Assembly: GCF_014196745.1 (NCBI RefSeq)
Contig: NZ_JACIEH010000005.1
Span: forward strand, 214,836-278,835
Length of the DNA stretch: 64,000 nt
Direction: 5' to 3'
Source: Sphingomonas kyeonggiensis
GTDB lineage: Bacteria > Pseudomonadota > Alphaproteobacteria > Sphingomonadales > Sphingomonadaceae
In this document: piece after piece, positions 31,801 to 40,578 of the stretch
How positions within the stretch are numbered: position 1 is the first letter of the stretch
How the letters are laid out: every line of letters begins with the position of its first letter
Position numbers and translations under genes: made by a program
Notes under the pieces: model-generated
What the model was told of the DNA's origin: nothing
The model's input: the letters and a program-made list of their open reading frames with translations, nothing else
The model's database searches: none

Positions 31801-33573
31801 ATGGTATTGGACGTTACGGGATCGCTAGAGGCTGAAAGGGAAGCGGGAACGCTCGCGCCCACGCCTACCGATGACAGCCTGCCGCGTCGCCTTGCGGACT
31901 TTGAAACGCTTGGCGAAGCGCTCGACTATGCCGCCCAGGGCATACGCGGGCTCAACTTTCACGACGCGCGCGGCAACCTCGTGCGCCCCTATACCTTCGC
32001 GGAGCTGCGTGCCGACGCGCTGAACCAGGCCTATCGCCTGGTCGCCGCCGGCGTGAAGCCCGGCGATCGCATCGCGCTGATCGCGGAGACGGGCACCGAG
32101 TTCGCCTCGCTCTTCTTCGGCTGCGTCTATGCCGGCGCCTGGCCGGTGCCGCTGCCGCTGCCGACCAGCTTCGGCGGCGCCCAGTCGTACATCGACCAGC
32201 TGACCGTCCAGCTGCAGAGCTGCGACCCGAGCATGCTGTTCTACCCGCCCGAGATCGGCGCGATGTGCGCGGAAGCGGCGCGCGGCCGCAACGTGCCGGG
32301 CCTGGACTGGGCCGAATTCGGCCAGCGTGACGCGGCACCGACAACGCTGCCCGAGTCGAAGGGCGAGGACATCGCCTATCTGCAATATTCGAGCGGCTCG
32401 ACGCGCTTCCCGCACGGCGTGGTGATCACCCATCACGCGCTGCTCAACAACCTGGCCGCGCACAGCCACGGCATGAACGTGACCACGGGCGACCGCTGCG
32501 TCTCGTGGCTGCCCTGGTACCATGACATGGGCCTGGTCGGCTGCTTCCTGTCGGTCGTCGCCAACCAGGTCTCGACCGATTATCTGAAGACCGAGGACTT
32601 CGCCCGGCGCCCGCTCGCCTGGCTCGACCTCATCAGCCGCAACCAGGGCAGCACGCTCAGCTATTCGCCGACCTTCGGCTACGACATCTGCGCCCGCCGC
32701 ATGTCGAGCCAGACCAAGGCCAGCGACCGCTTCGACCTGAGCCGCTGGCGCGTCGCCGGCAACGGCGCCGACATGATCCGTCCGGACGTGATGCAGTCGT
32801 TCGTCGACGCCTTCGCCGATGCCGGCTTCAAGGCCTCCGCCTTCCTGCCGAGCTATGGCTTGGCCGAGGCGACGCTGGCCGTCTCGATCATGCCGCCGGG
32901 CGAAGGCATCGTGGTCGAGCTGGTCGAGGAGACCCAGCTCTCGGGCGGCGACACCGCCCGCGGCGACCGCCCGCAGCGCTTCCGCGCGATCGTCAATTGC
33001 GGCGTTCCGGCGCGCGACATGACGATCGAGATCCGCGAGGAGGACGGCACGCCGCTTCCCGAAAAGGCGATCGGCAAGGTCTGGTGCAAGGGCCCGAGCG
33101 TGATGGTCGGTTATTTCCGCGACCAGGAATCGACCGACGCCTGCCTGAAGGACGGTTGGCTCGACACCGGCGACATGGGCTACATGAGCGACGGCTACAT
33201 CTACATCGTCGGCCGCGCCAAGGACATGATCATCATCAACGGCAAGAACCACTGGCCCCAGGATATCGAATGGGCCGTGGAGCAGCTGCCGGCGTTCAAG
33301 CAGGGTGACGTTGCCGCCTTTGCGATCACCACCCCGGGCGGCGAAGAGACGCCGGCGGTGCTGGTCCAGTGCCGCACCTCGGACGAGGCCGAGCGCCTGC
33401 GCCTGCGCGACGAGATCCGCGAGCGCGTCCGCTCGGTGACCGGCATGAACTGCGTGATCGAGCTGGTGCCGCCGCGCACCCTGCCGCGCACCAGCTCCGG
33501 CAAGCTTTCGCGTGCGAAGGCCCGCAACCTCTACCTCAACGGTGAGATCAAGCCCTACGCGCTCGCCGCGTAA
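31801..33573 (+). CDS. Fatty acyl-AMP ligase (FAAL)
   Basis: Adenylate-forming enzyme of 590 residues that activates fatty acids as acyl-AMP for transfer to a carrier protein. ATP-binding loop YLQYSSGSTRFPHG is at about 193-206. SWLPWYHDMGLVG, LPSYGLAEATLAVS and WLDTGDMGYMSDGYIYIVGRAKDMIIINGKNHWPQDIE are all FAAL-like; the last differs from acyl-CoA synthetases. No polyketide synthase, peptide synthetase or dedicated carrier lies beside it, so its product acceptor is unknown. A lipid or sphingolipid precursor role is inference. Confidence 0.88.
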   Translation: MVLDVTGSLEAEREAGTLAPTPTDDSLPRRLADFETLGEALDYAAQGIRGLNFHDARGNLVRPYTFAELRADALNQAYRLVAAGVKPGDRIALIAETGTEFASLFFGCVYAGAWPVPLPLPTSFGGAQSYIDQLTVQLQSCDPSMLFYPPEIGAMCAEAARGRNVPGLDWAEFGQRDAAPTTLPESKGEDIAYLQYSSGSTRFPHGVVITHHALLNNLAAHSHGMNVTTGDRCVSWLPWYHDMGLVGCFLSVVANQVSTDYLKTEDFARRPLAWLDLISRNQGSTLSYSPTFGYDICARRMSSQTKASDRFDLSRWRVAGNGADMIRPDVMQSFVDAFADAGFKASAFLPSYGLAEATLAVSIMPPGEGIVVELVEETQLSGGDTARGDRPQRFRAIVNCGVPARDMTIEIREEDGTPLPEKAIGKVWCKGPSVMVGYFRDQESTDACLKDGWLDTGDMGYMSDGYIYIVGRAKDMIIINGKNHWPQDIEWAVEQLPAFKQGDVAAFAITTPGGEETPAVLVQCRTSDEAERLRLRDEIRERVRSVTGMNCVIELVPPRTLPRTSSGKLSRAKARNLYLNGEIKPYALAA

Positions 33574-33585
33574 GGCGAGGCGATT

Positions 33586-33604
33586 CCCCTCCCTTCGGGG
33601 AGGG
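33586..33604 (+). terminator. Hairpin after acyl-AMP ligase
   Basis: CCCCTCCC with GGGGAGGG, 3-base loop TTC, 13 bases past the stop. The same arms recur at 33835. No T-tract. Confidence 0.6.
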
Positions 33605-33834
33605 GGATCCCTACACAAACGGGCCCCGAGCGCGCGCCCGAAGTTTCCGAAGTTTACACTACGCCGCCCCGGTTCTTCCCCCGCGCGCGTATCGATCGCG
33701 CATGCGACAAGGGCGCCACGCAAGAACATTGCGCAGCACGATCCTATTTTTCCAACAGATTCAAGTATCTGACTGAGGTTTCGCATGGCGTTTCGAGCCA
33801 AGCAGGCGAAATCCTACATTGCAAGTGACCATCT

Positions 33835-33854
33835 CCCCTCCCTGCTGGGGAGGG
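33835..33854 (-). terminator. Hairpin after tetR gene
   Basis: CCCCTCCC/GGGGAGGG stem with loop TGCT, 15 bases beyond the TetR stop. Arms identical to the hairpin at 33586, so it may be a dispersed repeat used as a terminator. Confidence 0.6.
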
Positions 33855-33868
33855 GAACTAGCCAGCCC

Positions 33869-34438
33869 TCACCACTTCCCCCCGACCACCCGATCGATGA
33901 TCGCGTCGTCGGCCGGAATCTGCTTGTCGAGCATCAGCATCGCCAGGCCATGGGCACAGGACCAGGCATGGAAGACGATCACCTCGGCGTCGCCGCCATG
34001 CTCGGCGGCCGCGGCGCGGGCATTTTCCTTGAGGAACGCCATCGCGCCGTCCTCGTGCGACAGCGCCGAGGAATCCATGTCTGGATTGGCGAAGATCAGC
34101 CGGAACAACGCGGGATTGGCGAGCGCGAAGCGGACATAGGCCGCGCCCGTTGCCGCGAAGCCCGCCTTGCCGCCGCCGGCACGCTCGGCCGCTTCGTGCT
34201 GCACGTCGGACAGGCGCCGCAGCCCCTCCCCCGCCAGCGCCGTCATCAGCGCCTTCTTGTCCGGGAAGTGCCGGTAGAGCGCCGTCGCGCTGACCCCGAC
34301 GGTGCGCGCGATCTCGCGCAGGCCAAGGTCGTCGGCGGTGCGCGTCTCGAGCAGCTTGAGCCCGGCCTCGATCGCCGCCGCGCGCAGATCGCCATGATGA
34401 TAGGCCTTGCCGGCCCCAGATGTTGACACTGTTACCAT
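33869..34438 (-). CDS. TetR-family transcriptional regulator
   Basis: Repressor-type protein of 189 residues. The helix-turn-helix (HGDLRAAAIEAGLKLLETRTADDLGLREIARTVGVSATALYRHFPDKKALM) spans about 15-64. A C-terminal ligand-binding helical domain of the WHG type follows (ANPALFRLIFANPDMD). It is divergent from the carotenoid oxygenase gene with a 43-base gap holding a palindrome, so it likely regulates itself and that gene. Confidence 0.92.
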   Translation of the reverse strand: MVTVSTSGAGKAYHHGDLRAAAIEAGLKLLETRTADDLGLREIARTVGVSATALYRHFPDKKALMTALAGEGLRRLSDVQHEAAERAGGGKAGFAATGAAYVRFALANPALFRLIFANPDMDSSALSHEDGAMAFLKENARAAAAEHGGDAEVIVFHAWSCAHGLAMLMLDKQIPADDAIIDRVVGGKW

Positions 34439-34444
34439 TGCCCG

Positions 34445-34467
34445 TTATGTGAACGCTGTAAACATAA
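34445..34467. promoter_or_regulatory. Candidate TetR operator palindrome
   Basis: Imperfect 23-base dyad: TTATGT, 2 bases, AC, GCT centre, GT, 2 bases, ACATAA. It sits in the short divergent gap between the tetR ATG and the oxygenase ribosome site, so occupancy would block both transcripts. Confidence 0.65.
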
Positions 34468-34481
34468 GCCAGGAGGCGGCA

Positions 34482-35849
34482 ATGGCAAGCGTGACCGAAT
34501 TGCTCGACGACACGACCGATCACCCCTTCCTCACCGGCATCCACACGCCGATGCGCGCGGAGCTGACCCTTACCGACCTTCCCGTCACCGGCACCATCCC
34601 CCCGGCACTGAACGGGCAGTATATGCGCATCGGCCCCAATCCGGTGAAGCCCGATCCCCAAGGCTATCACTGGTTCATCGGCGACGGCATGGTTCACGGC
34701 CTGGCGATCGAAGACGGCAAGGCGCGTTGGTACCGCAACCGCTGGATCCGCTCGACCCCGGCCGCCGCAGCGCTGGGCGAGGCCCCCGCCCCCGGACCGC
34801 GCCATGGCCGCTTCGACACGGTGAACACCAATGTGCTGGAGATCGGCGGCGAAATCCTCGCTCTGGTCGAGGCCGGCAGCACGCCGGTGGCGCTGTCGCG
34901 CGACATGGAGACCCAGGCCTATTCCGATTTCGGCGGCACGCTGGCCGGCACCTTCACCGCCCATCCCCACCGCGATCCGCTGACCGGCGAGCAGCATGCG
35001 ATCACCTATGCCGCGATGGTGCCGAACCTGGTGCATCACGTCGTGATCTCGCCCGAGGGCAAGGTGGTGCGCGAGGAGCCGATCACGGTGGAGCATGGCC
35101 CGTCGATCCACGACTGCGCCTTCACTGCGCGCTATGCGGTGGTGATGGACCTGCCGGTGACCTTTTCGCTGGCCGAGGCGATGCGGGGCACCCGCTATCC
35201 CTATCGCTGGAACCCCGAGCATCGCGCCCGGATCGGCCTACTGACCCGCGACGGACGCGGCGACGATACGATCTGGATCGAGATCGAGCGCTGCTACATC
35301 TTCCACACCGCCAACGCATATGACCTGCCCGATGGCCGGGTGGTGCTGGATGCGGTGACCTATGACAGCATGTTCGCCGGCGAGCCGGGCGGGCCAGACC
35401 AGAATCCGCGCGGGCTGGAGCGCTTCATCCTCGATCCGGTGGCGCGCACCGCCGAACGGCACATGCTCGACGCGTCTCCCCAGGAATTCCCGCGCCCCGA
35501 CGAGCGGCTGTTCGGCCAGCCCTATCGTTATGTCTATACAATAGCGCTGGCGGAGGAGCGGTTCGCGATCTCGGGCACGCGGCTCTACAAGCACGACCTC
35601 GAGGCGGGCACCCGTCAGGTGCACGAATTCGGCGAGGGCCGGCATCCGGGTGAATTCGTCTTCGTGCCCGCCGCGCCCGATGCCGGCGAGGACGAAGGCT
35701 GGCTGATCGGGCTGGTGATCGACCTGCCGCACGAGACGACCGACCTGGTGATCCTCGACGCCCGCGACTTCGAGGGCCCGCCGGTGGCGAGCGTGCGGCT
35801 GCCGCACCGCGTGCCGCCTGGGTTCCATGGGAACTGGATCGCGGGGTGA
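34482..35849 (+). CDS. Carotenoid/stilbene cleavage oxygenase
   Basis: RPE65/CCD-family non-haem iron dioxygenase of 455 residues. The four iron-binding histidines are visible at about 161 (TAHPHRD), 210 (SIHDCA), 275 (FHTANAY) and 449 (GFHGNW). Substrate may be a carotenoid, an apocarotenoid or a lignin-derived stilbene; sphingomonads have lignostilbene dioxygenases of this family, and sequence alone does not decide. AGGAGG precedes the ATG. A divergent TetR regulator suggests an inducible catabolic role. Confidence 0.9.
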   Translation: MASVTELLDDTTDHPFLTGIHTPMRAELTLTDLPVTGTIPPALNGQYMRIGPNPVKPDPQGYHWFIGDGMVHGLAIEDGKARWYRNRWIRSTPAAAALGEAPAPGPRHGRFDTVNTNVLEIGGEILALVEAGSTPVALSRDMETQAYSDFGGTLAGTFTAHPHRDPLTGEQHAITYAAMVPNLVHHVVISPEGKVVREEPITVEHGPSIHDCAFTARYAVVMDLPVTFSLAEAMRGTRYPYRWNPEHRARIGLLTRDGRGDDTIWIEIERCYIFHTANAYDLPDGRVVLDAVTYDSMFAGEPGGPDQNPRGLERFILDPVARTAERHMLDASPQEFPRPDERLFGQPYRYVYTIALAEERFAISGTRLYKHDLEAGTRQVHEFGEGRHPGEFVFVPAAPDAGEDEGWLIGLVIDLPHETTDLVILDARDFEGPPVASVRLPHRVPPGFHGNWIAG

Positions 35850-35889
35850 GAGCGAAACCGGTCCCGCGATCACTCAAATGCCAACGAGC

Positions 35890-36414
35890 TTAACCCTGGG
35901 ATCCCGGACAGCTTCGCATCGCCTCGAAGAACTTCAGCTCCCGTTGCATGGCCTGAATGCCATTCACACGAGCAAGGGCATTTTCGTATCGCCGAAAATC
36001 TTCGCAGAATGTTTTCTTTGCGAGATCGTTCGCACATAGTTTTGTGGTCACGCACCTATCTACAGCCCAAAAGTAACTGGTGAGGGTCTTGGCCTTGCCA
36101 TTGAATTCCGCTCGAACCGATTCGGATAAATCAGGACCCTCAGCCAATTTCAAAGCTCCAAAGGCCTCGTCGACGGCACCAGGATCATATGAAGTCAGCA
36201 ATATCTGCGCGATCGCCTGATCACTCTTTTCCTTCTCGCTGAATTCTCTTTGACATTCCTGCAAACCGAAAATGAAGAGGCTTGCTGCTATACCAACGGA
36301 CTGAGCGATCGTGGCGATCTTGTCCATGCGGCTCTTTCTGGAGCTCTTGCTGGCGGCACAGGTTAATAGAACCAAAGCCAACCCAACAACTATCGCAATC
36401 AGCAGCCAAATCAT
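35890..36414 (-). CDS. Hypothetical membrane protein in a low-GC patch
   Basis: Protein of 174 residues, family not recognised. An N-terminal hydrophobic helix (MIWLLIAIVVGLALVLLTCAA) and a second (IATIAQSVGIAASLFIFGLQ) flank a basic loop. The rest is soluble with six cysteines outside the helices (QECQREF, DRCVTTKLCAND, FCEDF, RSCPG). The DNA is clearly AT-richer than both neighbours and uses codons rare here (AGA, ATA, TTA), which suggests acquisition. It is a gene-sized insert between the oxygenase and the GGDEF/EAL gene. Confidence 0.65.
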   Translation of the reverse strand: MIWLLIAIVVGLALVLLTCAASKSSRKSRMDKIATIAQSVGIAASLFIFGLQECQREFSEKEKSDQAIAQILLTSYDPGAVDEAFGALKLAEGPDLSESVRAEFNGKAKTLTSYFWAVDRCVTTKLCANDLAKKTFCEDFRRYENALARVNGIQAMQRELKFFEAMRSCPGSQG

Positions 36415-36516
36415 TAGCCCCTCCCCCAGAAATTCGATCCGCTATTCTAGATAAAATTCGGAAAGCGCTAAAGGACTCTAACCACTCGCTAACCAGCGCT
36501 GGGCTACACCCTCCGG

Positions 36517-38880
36517 GTGAACAGCCAGACGACATCCCAATTCGCCCGGCCGCGCATCGATGCGCGTGCGCTTCTGGGCCTGTACGACCCGGCGGACACC
36601 ACCGACTGGGGGCCGATCCGCGCCGCCCAGCTCCACGCCGGCAGCCAGCTGGCGCTGTTCATGCTCGCCGCCAATGTGATCGGCGCCTCGCTCATCACCA
36701 TGATCCTCTCGCCGCTGGTGCCGCTGTGGCAGCTGGCCAGCTGGAGCGCGATCGTCGCCGCCTCGGGCGCCGCAGTGGCCTTTCGCCGCCTTGCCAAGCG
36801 CCACCGGGAAGCGACCACCGCCACGCTGGGCGATGTGCGCGACACAGTGCTAGACGGCGTCGCGCTGGGCGCGGCCTGGTCGATCGCGCCGCTCGCATTC
36901 GGCCATCTGGTCGATGCCGATGCCGCACTCGGCATGTGGATCGTCCTGTCGCTGCTGATGACCGCGGGCGCCGTGGCGATGGCCGCGCTGCCGCTCGCCA
37001 CCATCACCTTCATCTCGATCGTAGGTGCCGCGCTGGCCGTCACCCTGTCGCTGATCGCTTCGCCGATGCTCGCAGCGGCCTCCACCCTCTTCACCGTGCT
37101 GCTCGTCATGGCGACCTTCGCGCGGGGCAAGGCGCTCGTCGTGATCCGCGCCGGCGAGATCGCAATCGCCGAGCGAGACGAGACGCTCAGCCTGCTCCTG
37201 CGCGAAGGCGAGCGTAACGGGGAGGCCGACTGGCTGTGGGAAATCGACGCGCAGCGCCGCGTGGCGCGCGCCAATCCGCGCTTCTCCAAGTCGCTGGGCG
37301 TCGATCCCAAGGCGATCAACGGCATGCCCTTCCTCCAGGTGCTGGCCGGGCAGACCTGGGAAGACGGCAATTTCGCCGCCGGCCTGCGCGACCTCGCCGA
37401 GAGGCTGAAGACGCGCGAGCCGTTCCACGACCTTCTGCTCCCGGTGATCGTCCATGGCGAGGAGCGCTGGTGGGAGATGTCCGCCAGCCCGCGCTATGAC
37501 GATGCCGGCATGTTCATCGGCTTCCGCGGCGTCGGCTCCGACGTGACCGAGGCGCGCAAGTCCGCCGACCAGATCAGCAAGATGGCGCGCTTCGACACGC
37601 TGACCGGCCTGCCCAACCGCCTGCTACTCAACGAGACGCTGGCGCGGGCGATGGGCGAGGCGGAGAAATGGGGCTCGCGCTGCGCCTTCATGATGATCGA
37701 TCTCGATCGCTTCAAGGCGGTGAACGACACGCTGGGCCACCCGGTGGGCGACCGGCTGCTGATGCGCGTTTCCGAGCGGCTGAAGCAGCTGATGACCGAG
37801 AACGAGATGATCGGGCGCCTGGGCGGCGACGAATTCGCCGTGGTGGTGCGCGACGCGACCGACACGGCGGCGCTCGAGCGGCTGGCCCAAGCGATCATCG
37901 ACACTGTCTCGCGCCCCTATGAGATCGACCAGAACACGCTGTTCATCGGCGCCTCGGTGGGTCTCGCCGTCGGCCCGCGCGACGGCCGCACCGCCGAGAT
38001 GCTGATCCGTTCGGCCGACCTGGCCCTCTATCGCTCCAAGGATACCGGCGGCGGCGCCTTCCATTGCTATGAGCCGCAGCTCCACATGGCGGCCGAGGAA
38101 CGCCGCGTGCTCGAGATCGCGCTGCGCAGCGCGGTCGAGAATGGCGAGATGCACCTCAACTACCAGCCGGTGGTGAGCGCCGCGACGGGCGGACTGATGG
38201 GCTTCGAGGCGCTGCTGCGCTGGACGCATCCCGAGTTCGGCGTGATCTCCCCCGCCAAGTTCGTGCCGCTGGCCGAGGATGCGCGGCTGATCCCGCAGAT
38301 CGGAGAATGGGTGCTGCGCACCGCCTGCGCCGAGGCGGCGAAGTGGGACTCGAACGTGCGGGTGGCGGTGAACGTCAGCCCCGAGCAGCTCCACTCCCCG
38401 GCCTTCGCCACGATGGTCGCCCAGGCGCTCTCCCAATCGGGCCTGCCGGCCGAGCGGCTCGAGCTGGAAGTGACCGAAAGCGTGTTCATGCGCGAGGGCA
38501 CCCAGGCGATCCATGTGCTGGAGCGGGTGCTCGAGCTGGGCGTGAAGCTGAGCCTGGACGATTTCGGCACCGGCTATTCCTCGCTCGGCTATCTGGCCCA
38601 TACCCGGTTCAGCACGATCAAGATCGACCGCAGCTTCGTGCAGGGCGCGTCCAAGGGCACCAAGGAAGCGATCGCGATCATCCGCGCCGTGGTGGCGCTG
38701 GCCGACAGCCTGGGCATGGCGACCACGGCCGAGGGCGTCGAGACCGAGGAGGAGCACCTCATGGTCCAGCAGCTCGGCTGCACCAAGGTGCAGGGCTATT
38801 ATTTCGGCCGCCCGCTGCCCGTGCAGGAAGCGCGCGCGCTGGCCATCCAGCCGCAACAGGGCGCCAGCGCCGCGGCCTGA
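36517..38880 (+). CDS. GGDEF-EAL cyclic-di-GMP protein with membrane and PAS domains
   Basis: Protein of 787 residues from a GTG start. About six transmembrane helices span 43-208. A PAS-like domain (about 235-345: ADWLWEIDAQRRVARANPRF) follows, then GGDEF (intact GGDEF at 436-440) and EAL (EAL at 564-566, DDFGTGYSS at 681-689). Both catalytic motifs are preserved, so it could make or break cyclic-di-GMP. No RxxD inhibitory site precedes GGDEF. The sensory membrane region resembles MASE-type domains but is not assigned. Confidence 0.9.
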   Translation: MNSQTTSQFARPRIDARALLGLYDPADTTDWGPIRAAQLHAGSQLALFMLAANVIGASLITMILSPLVPLWQLASWSAIVAASGAAVAFRRLAKRHREATTATLGDVRDTVLDGVALGAAWSIAPLAFGHLVDADAALGMWIVLSLLMTAGAVAMAALPLATITFISIVGAALAVTLSLIASPMLAAASTLFTVLLVMATFARGKALVVIRAGEIAIAERDETLSLLLREGERNGEADWLWEIDAQRRVARANPRFSKSLGVDPKAINGMPFLQVLAGQTWEDGNFAAGLRDLAERLKTREPFHDLLLPVIVHGEERWWEMSASPRYDDAGMFIGFRGVGSDVTEARKSADQISKMARFDTLTGLPNRLLLNETLARAMGEAEKWGSRCAFMMIDLDRFKAVNDTLGHPVGDRLLMRVSERLKQLMTENEMIGRLGGDEFAVVVRDATDTAALERLAQAIIDTVSRPYEIDQNTLFIGASVGLAVGPRDGRTAEMLIRSADLALYRSKDTGGGAFHCYEPQLHMAAEERRVLEIALRSAVENGEMHLNYQPVVSAATGGLMGFEALLRWTHPEFGVISPAKFVPLAEDARLIPQIGEWVLRTACAEAAKWDSNVRVAVNVSPEQLHSPAFATMVAQALSQSGLPAERLELEVTESVFMREGTQAIHVLERVLELGVKLSLDDFGTGYSSLGYLAHTRFSTIKIDRSFVQGASKGTKEAIAIIRAVVALADSLGMATTAEGVETEEEHLMVQQLGCTKVQGYYFGRPLPVQEARALAIQPQQGASAAA

Positions 38881-38905
38881 CCCCGCCCCTCCCTGTCCTT
38901 TCCGG

Positions 38906-38934
38906 AGCCCGTCGCGGACCGCCCGCGGCGGGCT
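38906..38934 (+). terminator. Terminator after GGDEF/EAL gene
   Basis: 12-bp stem AGCCCGTCGCGG with CCGCGGCGGGCT (one G-T pair), loop ACCGC, followed by TTCGTCTTGT. Confidence 0.75.
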
Positions 38935-39096
38935 TCGTCTTGTCGGCGTCCCCGGGAGGCCAGCCAAAGGTATGGCCAGCTCTTGGTATGATTTTCCGAG
39001 GACCGCCGCGCGACCAGATTGCCGCTGTCGCTTCCGCCCGGCCCTGCCCCTGGCCGTTCCGCGGAAGCGACAGCCACGCAATCAGGGAAGCCCGAC

Positions 39097-39819
39097 ATGA
39101 CCTATCGTTCCGGATCTCGCCGTACCGCCGCACTGCTGCTGCTCGCCGGCACCGCCCTCGCCCTCTCCGCCTGCGCCGACACGCTCCGCCCGGCAGCGGA
39201 CGCGATCCCCGCGGCCGGCGGCGGCGCCACCGCCAGTGCCGCCGACGTCAGCATCGTCACCATGACGCCCGACTTTCCCGGAATCGTCGACATCGAGAGC
39301 GCGGTGACGCCGATGAAGGTGCGGATCACCAACAATGGCAGCACCCCGGTGCGTATCCGCTATGCCGACTTCAAGCTCGCCGATCCGAGCGGCGGCACCT
39401 ATGCCGCACTGCCGCTCTACAAGATCGACAGCACCGTCACGACCAGCCTGCCGCTGTCGGGCTATGCGCCGATCGGCCGCCCGGGCTTCTTCTACAACCG
39501 CTTCCGCGTCGCGCCCTATTATGCCGGCCTCTATCCGGGCATGCGCTGGTATCGCGGCGGCTTCGGCTATGCCGGCCCCTATGGCTGGGACTATTATGAC
39601 CGCGCCTTCGGCCAGGCCGAGGTCCAGCTGCCTACCGATGCGATGCGCAAGAACGTGCTTCCGGAAGGCGTGCTCGATCCGGGCGGTTCGCTCGAGGGCT
39701 GGCTCTATTTCCAGCACGTCTCGCCCTCGGTGAAGCATGTCAGCTTCGACGCGACGATCACCTCCGAGCGCGGCGCGGCACTGGGCGACCTCGCCATCCC
39801 CTATGACTTCAAGAACTGA
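39097..39819 (+). CDS. Putative lipoprotein with Tyr/Gly-rich segment
   Basis: Protein of 240 residues. Lipobox signal peptide (LLLLAGTALALSACAD). The mature part begins with a beta-sandwich-like domain (MKVRITNNGSTPVRIRYADFKLADPSGGTYAALP). A Tyr/Gly/Phe-rich stretch follows (RVAPYYAGLYPGMRWYRGGF), then ILE-type end (DPGGSLEGWLYFQHVSPSVKHVSFDATI). Exported; function unknown. It precedes the HdeD-like gene by 10 bases and is probably co-transcribed. Confidence 0.8.
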   Translation: MTYRSGSRRTAALLLLAGTALALSACADTLRPAADAIPAAGGGATASAADVSIVTMTPDFPGIVDIESAVTPMKVRITNNGSTPVRIRYADFKLADPSGGTYAALPLYKIDSTVTTSLPLSGYAPIGRPGFFYNRFRVAPYYAGLYPGMRWYRGGFGYAGPYGWDYYDRAFGQAEVQLPTDAMRKNVLPEGVLDPGGSLEGWLYFQHVSPSVKHVSFDATITSERGAALGDLAIPYDFKN

Positions 39820-39829
39820 GGAGGCGGCG

Positions 39830-40399
39830 ATGACCAGCTTCGAAACGCTGCGCTGGCGCAGCCGGACCTGGGCCTGGCAGGCACTGCTCGGCGCATTGCT
39901 GATCACGCTGGGCGTGCTCGCGATATTCTACCCCTTCGCGAGCAGCTTCACCCTGGGCGTGTATCTCGCCTGGGCGCTGATCGCCTCGGGCGTGTTCGGC
40001 ATCCTGACCGCGCTGCGCACCATGCGGATGCGCGGGCACGGGCTCGATGCGATCCTCGGCGTCCTCTCGGTCGCCGCCGGGTTCGTCGTGCTGGTGCACC
40101 CCTTTGCGGGTGCGCTGGCAGCGCTCTGGGCGATCGGCGTCTGGCTGGCGCTGAGTGGTGCGGCGAAGCTGTTCACCGGCCGCCAGGTGCGCCACGAGCG
40201 CGCCGCCCTGTTCGCCACCGGCGTGCTCGACCTGCTGCTGGCCATGCTGTTCTTCCTGGGCTTCGCCGCGGGAGACCTGTTCCTGGTGGCGACGCTGGCC
40301 GGGGTGAGCCTGATGGTGGGCGGCATCGCCACGATCGCCTTTGCCTGGCGGCTGCGCGACGTCGCCCGGCACCTGGCGCATCGCCCGGTCCATGCCTGA
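39830..40399 (+). CDS. HdeD-family (DUF308) membrane protein
   Basis: Protein of 189 residues with six hydrophobic segments in the HdeD pattern (ALLGALLITLGVLAIFYPFAS, LGVYLAWALIASGVFGILTAL, AILGVLSVAAGFVVLVHPF and so on). HdeD is linked to acid resistance in E. coli, but most homologues are uncharacterised. GAGGAGG precedes the ATG. Confidence 0.87.
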   Translation: MTSFETLRWRSRTWAWQALLGALLITLGVLAIFYPFASSFTLGVYLAWALIASGVFGILTALRTMRMRGHGLDAILGVLSVAAGFVVLVHPFAGALAALWAIGVWLALSGAAKLFTGRQVRHERAALFATGVLDLLLAMLFFLGFAAGDLFLVATLAGVSLMVGGIATIAFAWRLRDVARHLAHRPVHA

Positions 40400-40407
40400 A
40401 CCGATGG

Positions 40408-40430
40408 GGGCGCCGGCCGGCCCGGCGCCC
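40408..40430 (+). terminator. GC-rich hairpin after hdeD-like gene
   Basis: GGGCGCCGG/CCGGCGCCC stem with loop CCGGC. No T-run. Confidence 0.55.
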
Positions 40431-40501
40431 TCAATCGGCAAATTTCCGTTCGCAGCACCCTTGCCCAGTCGGATATGCCACGCTAAACGCACCGTCCGCA
40501 C

Positions 40502-40578
40502 AGGGGCGTAGCTCAGCTGGTTAGAGCGTCGGTCTCCAAAACCGAAGGCCCTCGGTTCGAATCCGAGCGCCCCTGCCA
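40502..40578 (+). tRNA. tRNA-Trp (anticodon CCA)
   Basis: 77 bases with all stems: acceptor AGGGGCG/CGCCCCT, D stem GCTC/GAGC, anticodon stem TCGGT/ACCGA with loop CTCCAAA, T stem CTCGG/CCGAG with TTCGAAT loop. Discriminator G and an encoded CCA end. It marks the left boundary of the conjugative-element remnant, whose recombinase gene overlaps it in antisense. Confidence 0.97.

Noticed and set aside
31825..33801. Long open frame (about 658 codons) opposite the acyl-AMP ligase
   Set aside because: Antisense frame in high-GC coding DNA; its composition is His/Arg/Gly-rich with no domain, and the sense gene is clear.
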